Shown here: positions 1-4,656 of the stretch, piece after piece | Numbering within the stretch: the stretch's first letter is position 1 | Layout of the letters: each line of letters starts with the position of its first letter | Origin: Candidatus Sabulitectum sp. | GTDB taxonomy: Bacteria > Fermentibacterota > Fermentibacteria > Fermentibacterales > JCC-6 | Length of the DNA stretch: 7,251 nt | Assembly: GCA_029934845.1 (NCBI GenBank) | Contig: JAOZLN010000127.1 | Coordinates: forward strand, 1 to 7,251 | Direction: 5' to 3' | The notes under the pieces: model-generated | Database searches by the model: none | Told to the model about the DNA's origin: nothing | What the model saw: only the letters and a program-made list of their open reading frames with translations | Made by a program: the position numbers and the translations under genes

Positions 1-758
1 TGAATTGCTTTCCTGATGTGTTTCCTCCACCATGGCACAAAGTTACTGCCTGTGCTCTGCTTCTTTGTTTTCCGCAGGTAATCGGGGAGTTGTTTGAGCG
101 AAGGAAGAAAGAACAGTATCAGAAAGAAAACAGAGAGAACCGCAGAGAAGCGATGAGTAAAATATGTGGCTCCGAAAAGCACTACAGAGCCTGCTGCACC
201 AGCCAGGAAATGTTTTTCCGATATGCCCTTTCCTGTCCGATTTTTCCAGATCCTGCTTGTTCTGTAAACCGAAGAAATGAAGAAAAAGAGCAGAGCAAAA
301 CCCAGAAGGTTCTTGGGAAACTGCGTGAAGAAGAAATTCAGGGATGGACTTGCCGCAGAGATAGCAGCTGCCAGTAAAGCCGTGAAAAACATGGAGTTGT
401 TGCTGCCAGAGCTAGTGATGGGTTTACCGGTTTTCAGCAAAGAGAGAGTCAATGCGTATACTGAGAGCACAAAGAGGGTTTTTATCAGAGCGGCACTGAT
501 CTTGTAGGAGGCTACATAGTCTCCGGTGATTGCATGCAGTGCTATAACCGGCAGATAAACAAGGGAATACTCCGGAGAATGCATCTCGCCTGTATTGTTC
601 AAAGACTGCACCTGAATCAGGTAGTAATAACCGTCCCAGCCGTTTGCATACTCTGTGCGATTGAGTGAATTGAGGCCGCTTCCCGCTACAACTCCTGCGA
701 GTATGACCAGCAGGGCTGTAGCGGTAAGCCTGGTTGTTTTAAGATCCTTCTTTAAAAT
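1..758 (-). CDS. Polytopic membrane protein, possible GT-C-type glycosyltransferase (partial, probable ATT start)
   Basis: This is an open frame with no stop, running off the left edge and giving 252 complete codons. By eye it has about seven hydrophobic segments: residues 11-29, 64-79, 87-108, 123-140, 147-165, 183-201 and 204-221. The N-terminus is basic (KK, K and R before helix 1), which predicts a cytosolic N-terminus. The first outside loop carries NGWDGYYYLIQ (39-49). An acidic residue in this loop is typical of membrane glycosyltransferases of the GT-C fold (ArnT/PMT type), but the loop is the only support, so the function is tentative. A THRFSA motif lies at 201-206. No ATG, GTG or TTG precedes residue 50. 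The best start is ATT at 758, six bases after GAGGA and overlapping the TAA of the upstream lipoprotein gene, which implies translational coupling. It is the last visible gene of a three-gene operon. It could instead be another kind of polytopic protein. Coding status is well supported; start and function are not. Confidence 0.72.
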   Translation of the reverse strand, partial: MLKKDLKTTRLTATALLVILAGVVAGSGLNSLNRTEYANGWDGYYYLIQVQSLNNTGEMHSPEYSLVYLPVIALHAITGDYVASYKISAALIKTLFVLSVYALTLSLLKTGKPITSSGSNNSMFFTALLAAAISAASPSLNFFFTQFPKNLLGFALLFFFISSVYRTSRIWKNRTGKGISEKHFLAGAAGSVVLFGATYFTHRFSAVLSVFFLILFFLPSLKQLPDYLRKTKKQSTGSNFVPWWRKHIRKAI

Positions 759-2269
759 GTAAATTCCTCGAACATGCCTCGCTGACTGGAAATGGTCTCT
801 TCGTCGAATTGCAGGATATCAGTGAAGATGGTTGTGCGATCCAGCTCCACATCCGGGGGAGGTATTGCTCCTGAATATGGATCATATGCATCCTCCCGGT
901 AGTTTCCCATTCTATGCAGCTTTCCAAATATTCTTACGGAATTGTCATCAATGATCTGCCAGTTTCCATCAGCGTACATTGTCTCAAAACCGTCATCCAT
1001 ATCCAGTTGCTTCCAGATTATAAAACTGCCGTTGGAACGCAAAATGAAGTGTTGCTCACCATTACTATCTTCAGACCAGATTCTCGCATATATCTGCCTG
1101 TCAATAAATACACCTGCATCTGTGTTTTGTGCCCACTCCAGCAACTGATTTTTCCTGACTTCTCCTTCTCCGGATCGAAGCTGGAACCAATCGTTTCCGT
1201 CAAAGAAGCACAGTTCGCTTATCACAAGGTCTTTGTATGTAGCACCTTCATATACATCGAGAATGTTAAGAGAAAAACTCTGCCCTTCCAGTGGTGTTTC
1301 CAGAGTAATTACCTGTGGCACCATTGTGTCGTTAACTGAGTATACAGAGCCATCCTCGCCCTGAGGCCCAAAGGAAAGACTGGCAACCCGTTCATTCTGA
1401 TCAAAGTGTGTCTGGGACCTGTGGTAGCCATTCCAGATCTTGATCTTTTCTATCCGCTGGCTCTGATCAAAGTGAAATAACAAATTCTCTCCCTGGCCGT
1501 TGCTCTCTGTATTGCCGTCGGCCCAGCCGAAATCAGAGCGGGAATCAAAAAGAAAATCGGGATTGTAGGCCTCTACAGGATCCAGCGAGGAGCTGGCTTG
1601 AATGCTTCCTGAAACTCTGGTAACTGGTTGAATCTGCAAGGGAACTTCCTGGCCGTATTCGTTTCTTACAAAAAGATCGACTTCACTGATCCCTACAGAC
1701 AAACTGCCGTTATAGCAGAGGCCGTTCTCAGGTGCTTCCCGCCCATGATATCCGGTGCCGGAAATTCGAATAAACAGACTTTTAACCTTGCGATCAATCG
1801 AAACGGATTCTTCCCGTTGAATGTTGTAATACGGTCCGGAAATACCATTGATGTAAAGCTGAACGGAGGTAAGCTCTGCGATGCTGTTGCTCTCGGGAAG
1901 AGCTTGCATGCTGATTGCATCAATATGAATTGGTGTCTCAAAAGAAAAGTAAAGCCCTTCGCCAGGACCTGCACCCGGCATGGTCACCCAGCTGGTGTTT
2001 GGATCATTGTCGAACACATTCTCTGGGCCGAACTGGCCTTCAGGCATGTTCACAGAGGTTGCGTAGCACAATTCGATAAAAGCACCCGGCTCTTCCTCCG
2101 GTGCTGTTTCCTCTGTGATCTCATCTTCAGGTACAGTCGATTCCCTGTTAACCGGCTCTTCTGTTTCCTGCTCTGAAATTACAGGGATATCCGATCCTTC
2201 TTCCTCGGTACACGACAGAAATGCTGATGTGATAAATAGTGCAATTAGAACAAGTACTGCCTTTCTCAT
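752..2269 (-). CDS. Surface lipoprotein with two discoidin/NADase-type glycan-binding-like domains
   Basis: The protein has 505 residues. It starts with a lipoprotein signal: MRK, a hydrophobic stretch, and lipobox FLSC with the lipidated Cys at 20. Residue +2 is Thr, so by the enterobacterial rule it would go to the outer membrane. A Glu/Pro-rich linker spans 21-61. Two related beta-sandwich domains follow. Domain 1 is about 66-205 with ENVFDNDPNTSWV (83-95). Domain 2 is about 222-360 with NPDFLFDSRSDFGWADG (236-252), then IKIWNGY (276-282) and ISELCFFDG near its end. The pattern of a folded Asp loop, a Trp, a glycine-rich turn, NGY and a closing I-S-E strand matches the discoidin-like NADase-type glycan-binding family common in spirochaetes. 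Residues about 388-505 form a third beta-rich region that I do not recognise. The start is ATG 2269, with GGAGGT four bases upstream; an in-frame ATG at 2290 lies inside the preceding gene and lacks a site. The role is probably ligand or glycan binding at the cell surface; no catalytic residues are seen. Confidence 0.85.
   Translation of the reverse strand: MRKAVLVLIALFITSAFLSCTEEEGSDIPVISEQETEEPVNRESTVPEDEITEETAPEEEPGAFIELCYATSVNMPEGQFGPENVFDNDPNTSWVTMPGAGPGEGLYFSFETPIHIDAISMQALPESNSIAELTSVQLYINGISGPYYNIQREESVSIDRKVKSLFIRISGTGYHGREAPENGLCYNGSLSVGISEVDLFVRNEYGQEVPLQIQPVTRVSGSIQASSSLDPVEAYNPDFLFDSRSDFGWADGNTESNGQGENLLFHFDQSQRIEKIKIWNGYHRSQTHFDQNERVASLSFGPQGEDGSVYSVNDTMVPQVITLETPLEGQSFSLNILDVYEGATYKDLVISELCFFDGNDWFQLRSGEGEVRKNQLLEWAQNTDAGVFIDRQIYARIWSEDSNGEQHFILRSNGSFIIWKQLDMDDGFETMYADGNWQIIDDNSVRIFGKLHRMGNYREDAYDPYSGAIPPPDVELDRTTIFTDILQFDEETISSQRGMFEEFTF
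765..769 (-). promoter_or_regulatory. Ribosome binding site for the ATT-initiated membrane protein
   Basis: The minus strand reads GAGGA, followed by six bases and then ATT. The site lies inside the last codons of the lipoprotein gene. It is the only Shine-Dalgarno-like element placed so that the first membrane helix is kept. The first GTG in this frame (base 611) has no such element upstream. Confidence 0.5.
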
Positions 2270-2271
2270 CT

Positions 2272-2949
2272 CTACCTCCAGGGGGGCCATGTAAAGTGTT
2301 TATCAATGTTTTCCAGGGCTGTTTCTTCAAGTTGTTTGTCAAAATGCTGGTAATCCTTCTCTCTCCAGTCTCCACCCCATCGCCATCCCAGATGTCTGAA
2401 CAACCGTACCACAAGATGCCCTTCATAAAGGGTACCAGGGGCAAAGGGGTCATACTCAGCATTCTCGGGGAACACCTGGGTGCCTGTGTAATAGGGGTTC
2501 TGCAACGGGTTGATGTCTATTGCCAGTCCGTACGCATGATTAGAAAGATTACTGGAAAAAGGAACTGTGCGATAATTGAAAGCGGAGGTGTTGTTCAGTT
2601 CCATGGATTGAAAATCATCCCAGCCAAGCTCTGATATGGGTATGACAGATTCAAGAGGAAAGCCAGTGATCAGCATCAGCATGAAAACTTTCTGCAGGTC
2701 GCCTGCTACTCTGGCGTCAGCCACTACCTGCCCCCTGTGTATCTTTTCGTCAAAGCCGAAGTAGACCACATCAATAAGAACCTGATTGTTCAGTATCCAT
2801 TCCGGGCATTCATCGTCTACTCCCGATATAGCCTCGACGAATGTAAGGTCGGAGTATACACTGCCACCGGAGAATACCAGAAGCATCCAGGTGAAAACTG
2901 TCAGGTATAACACCCTGCGCAAAAAACAACCGTACCCGAAAAATTCCAT
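2272..2949 (-). CDS. Secreted M15-family zinc peptidase (D-alanyl-D-alanine carboxypeptidase/endolysin-like)
   Basis: The 225-residue protein begins with a basic then hydrophobic segment (R11, R12, then 13-27 ending FSGGSVYS-D), a signal peptide or N-terminal anchor. The peptidase domain is about 70-205. It shows the M15 zinc site: SNHAYGLAIDIN (136-147) supplies H138 and D145, and KDYQHFD (198-204) supplies the third ligand H202 with D199 as the likely catalytic acid (DxxH). The spacing and the YQHF form resemble the VanY/endolysin-like M15B/C groups rather than VanX. Expected substrate: peptidoglycan stem peptides (D,D-carboxypeptidase or L-Ala-D-Glu type cleavage); sequence alone does not decide which. 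The start ATG is preceded by GGAGGAG with a four-base gap. It is the first gene of the minus-strand operon and stops two bases before the lipoprotein start. All key residues are present, so it should be active. Confidence 0.9.
   Translation of the reverse strand: MEFFGYGCFLRRVLYLTVFTWMLLVFSGGSVYSDLTFVEAISGVDDECPEWILNNQVLIDVVYFGFDEKIHRGQVVADARVAGDLQKVFMLMLITGFPLESVIPISELGWDDFQSMELNNTSAFNYRTVPFSSNLSNHAYGLAIDINPLQNPYYTGTQVFPENAEYDPFAPGTLYEGHLVVRLFRHLGWRWGGDWREKDYQHFDKQLEETALENIDKHFTWPPWR
2274..2279 (-). promoter_or_regulatory. Ribosome binding site fixing the lipoprotein start
   Basis: A perfect GGAGGT on the minus strand lies four bases before ATG 2269. Its last base is the T of the TAG stop of the M15 peptidase gene, so the signal is read by ribosomes finishing that gene. 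It decides for ATG 2269 over the in-frame ATG at 2290. Confidence 0.8.
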
Positions 2950-3032
2950 GCCCCTCCTCCTTTTTTACCTGTCACAATGATTCAACACAAGTCAGGTCAG
3001 GTCAAGAGATCACACGATCAAGAGTTATGTGG
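2950..3032. other. Intergenic gap between oligopeptidase stop and M15 operon, with short direct repeats
   Basis: Besides the promoter, the gap holds TCAAGAG twice (3002-3008 and 3018-3024, 16 bases apart) and two GATC sites (3008-3011, 3016-3019). The repeats sit at and just upstream of the putative -35, where an activator could bind. No stem-loop plus U-run is present, so there is no clear intrinsic terminator for the oligopeptidase gene. Confidence 0.35.
2977..3005 (-). promoter_or_regulatory. Probable promoter of the M15-lipoprotein-membrane protein operon
   Basis: On the minus strand there is TTGACC (3000-3005, five of six to the -35 consensus), a 17-base spacer, and AATCAT (2977-2982, four of six to the -10). 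Transcription would begin near 2970, leaving a leader of about 20 bases that contains the GGAGGAG site. The -35 sits in a short run of GTCAG, GTCAG, GTCAA units (2991-3005). The weak -10 suggests a low-strength or activator-dependent promoter. Read-through from the oligopeptidase gene upstream is also possible, since no terminator is visible between them. Confidence 0.45.
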
Positions 3033-4580
3033 TTATGAAATGGTTTCCCTTATTTTTTCAGTAAGGAATGACAAAGATAGATCCTCACCGCTGATCCTTT
3101 TAAACAGATCGGGGAAAGGGTACATTCCTGAGGGTTTGATAACCTCACTCTTAACAAAATCTCCGAAAGCCCTGGGATTTTCCATTATGTCTGTACTGGA
3201 TTCTCTGCGAAGGAAAACCTCTTCCAGCATGTCGCAGGTCAGGTCTCCCAGAAGGTAATTGTGCAGGTAGATCGGGTGTGTGGTATAGTGAATAGTATTG
3301 GCCCATACAGGTTGATCTGCATACGGGTCTTCTTTAAAAAGGGTTTTCCGGGTGTCCCAGAAAAGCTGATTGACATCGTCAAGATCAGCAAGATCGGCTC
3401 TGTAGATATTCTGGTCAAAAACAATTCTGCCCAGAGCCATCAGCTGACTGGCCCTGGTCCACTTTTTCAGTTCATTGAAATGCTTTTCTGCCTCTTCGGT
3501 CACGCTGCCGAAGAACTGGGAATAGAAGACCTTTCTGCCTCTAAAGGAACCGAATAAATTTGCAATACCTTCACTGACAATGCCACTTATCCCTTTGTTA
3601 AGAATGATCTCCCCGGGATCAGAGGTAAAACTGTGTACCGCGTGGCCAGTTTCATGAAGAAGAACTCCAAATCCAGAGAAACGATCTTTTACATTTGCAA
3701 GAATTCTGGAGTCAATCCCTGTCTGGATAGGAAAATTATAACCCCATTCAGATTTGTTCTTTCTTGGGAAAACATCGTAAGTGATGTTCATAGAAGTGAT
3801 ATCAAATCCGAATTTCTTAAAGAGTTCATCTATGGGTATGAGAAAGCCTGACATATCCATCAAGCTGTTCAGCTCCGGAGCTATGGAGGAAGCTATAAAC
3901 GCTTCATCCCAGGGCATCACTTCATCTGCCTTGATGTATTCTTCAGCGAATTGTGATCTGACCTTCTTCATTGACGGTAGAATTTTATGGAGTTCATCCT
4001 GCCATGAAGAGAACATGTCTGGTTCAAGCTCCTGCTCTTCAAGGCTGTGCTGAACAAAGTCGGATGCGCCCATTTCCAGGGCATACTCTTTTCTTAAACT
4101 AACCAGATCCAGGAATCCTGTATCAATCAGAGGCTTACTGATCTGTTCTCTTGAAAGAAATGCTTCTTTTCTCAGTTCTCTGTCGTGGCTTGTTGAAAGA
4201 ATTCTGGCAATATCCGGAGAACTCATTTCCATTCCATTTACCTTGCAACGATGTGTGTTGAGAACAGCAGAAAGCTTAGAAGTTAACTGCTGGATATCCA
4301 TGGAGAGCTTGTTCAGATCCTCTGACAGGTGAAACGGTTTAAAAACCCTCTCCATAATAACAGTTTTTCGTGCGTTGACAGAGTCTGTTTCCGATTCTTT
4401 GCATTCCTGAATGGTATCCCAGTGATGATTGTTTTTAAGAAGCTCAACGATATGACCATAGGCCTTATTAACCCCGAAATCCAGCCCCGTAGTGTACTTT
4501 GCCCAGTTAAGCCTGCTGTACTCTGTGTTTAGATCCTGTAATAACTCCGCCAATTTTTCAAGATTCTCCATGGGCTTCAT
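3033..4580 (-). CDS. Cytosolic zinc oligopeptidase, M2/M3-like gluzincin
   Basis: The protein has 515 residues with no signal peptide or membrane segment. The N-terminal 300 residues are mostly alpha-helical and charged, as in the helical clamshell of ACE (M2) and thimet/oligopeptidase F (M3) enzymes. The zinc site is LLHETGHAVHSF, with H309, catalytic E310 and H313, and probable third ligand E337 in GIVSEGIANLFG. A C-terminal substrate-side motif, IHYTTHPIYLHNY (430-442), supplies H431, Y438 and Y442, comparable to the His/Tyr pair that stabilises the transition state in these families. HExGHxxH looks like M3, but the 24-residue H313-to-E337 spacing matches M2 (25 is usual in M3). It probably degrades short peptides in the cytosol. 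The start is ATG 4580, with AAAGGAG four bases upstream; a GTG at 4625 would add 15 residues but has no binding site. It is divergent from the kinase gene and lies 83 bases upstream of the M15 operon, on the same strand. Confidence 0.87.
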   Translation of the reverse strand: MKPMENLEKLAELLQDLNTEYSRLNWAKYTTGLDFGVNKAYGHIVELLKNNHHWDTIQECKESETDSVNARKTVIMERVFKPFHLSEDLNKLSMDIQQLTSKLSAVLNTHRCKVNGMEMSSPDIARILSTSHDRELRKEAFLSREQISKPLIDTGFLDLVSLRKEYALEMGASDFVQHSLEEQELEPDMFSSWQDELHKILPSMKKVRSQFAEEYIKADEVMPWDEAFIASSIAPELNSLMDMSGFLIPIDELFKKFGFDITSMNITYDVFPRKNKSEWGYNFPIQTGIDSRILANVKDRFSGFGVLLHETGHAVHSFTSDPGEIILNKGISGIVSEGIANLFGSFRGRKVFYSQFFGSVTEEAEKHFNELKKWTRASQLMALGRIVFDQNIYRADLADLDDVNQLFWDTRKTLFKEDPYADQPVWANTIHYTTHPIYLHNYLLGDLTCDMLEEVFLRRESSTDIMENPRAFGDFVKSEVIKPSGMYPFPDLFKRISGEDLSLSFLTEKIRETIS

Positions 4581-4584
4581 AATA

Positions 4585-4591
4585 CTCCTTT
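4585..4591 (-). promoter_or_regulatory. Ribosome binding site fixing the oligopeptidase start
   Basis: AAAGGAG on the minus strand lies four bases before ATG 4580. It favours this start over the in-frame GTG at 4625 and over the second in-frame ATG three codons downstream. Confidence 0.7.
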
Positions 4592-4602
4592 GAACTGCGG
4601 CC

Positions 4603-4631
4603 TGTGTGATGCTTCCTGTAAGCACTATAAT
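4603..4631 (+). promoter_or_regulatory. Probable promoter of the hybrid kinase gene, in a shared divergent gap
   Basis: TATAAT at 4626-4631 is a perfect -10 element. A 17-base spacer would place the -35 at 4603-4608 (TGTGTG), a poor match, so the promoter may rely on an activator or another sigma factor. The predicted transcript starts near 4638, about 19 bases before the start codon, and includes GGAAGGA (4646-4652) as ribosome binding site. The same bases read on the minus strand contain TATAGT (4624-4629), a possible -10 for the oligopeptidase, with no good -35. The two -10 elements overlap, so the two genes may compete for polymerase. A small inverted repeat GCTT-5-AAGC (4611-4623) lies directly upstream. 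Confidence 0.45.
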
Positions 4632-4656
4632 AATTCATATTAAATGGAAGGAATGT

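Noticed and set aside
18..377. Plus-strand ORF of 119 residues, Cys-rich, and an overlapping 76-residue ORF to 507
   Set aside because: They are antisense to the open membrane-protein frame, which has clear hydrophobic periodicity and operon context; composition is like a mirror of that gene, and no ribosome binding site is seen.
740..775. A -1 ribosomal frameshift joining the lipoprotein to the membrane protein
   Set aside because: No X XXY YYZ slippery heptamer is in frame at the stop, and topology disagrees: the lipoprotein is outside the membrane while the charges before helix 1 predict a cytosolic side.
1628..2176. Plus-strand ORF of 182 residues, and another at 914-1339
   Set aside because: Both lie antisense inside the lipoprotein gene, have no ribosome binding site or recognisable domain, and the minus-strand reading has a signal peptide and coherent domains.
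2270..2290. ATG at 2290 as lipoprotein start
   Set aside because: It adds seven acidic and neutral residues before the MRK signal sequence and lies in the peptidase gene without its own site; ATG 2269 has GGAGGT.
3003..3024. Intrinsic terminator for the oligopeptidase gene built on the two GATC sites
   Set aside because: The stem would be only four base pairs with a four-base loop and no following U-run on the minus strand.
4581..4625. GTG start at 4625 for the oligopeptidase, adding 15 residues
   Set aside because: There is no Shine-Dalgarno sequence upstream of it, and it would place the start on the predicted promoter; ATG 4580 has AAAGGAG.
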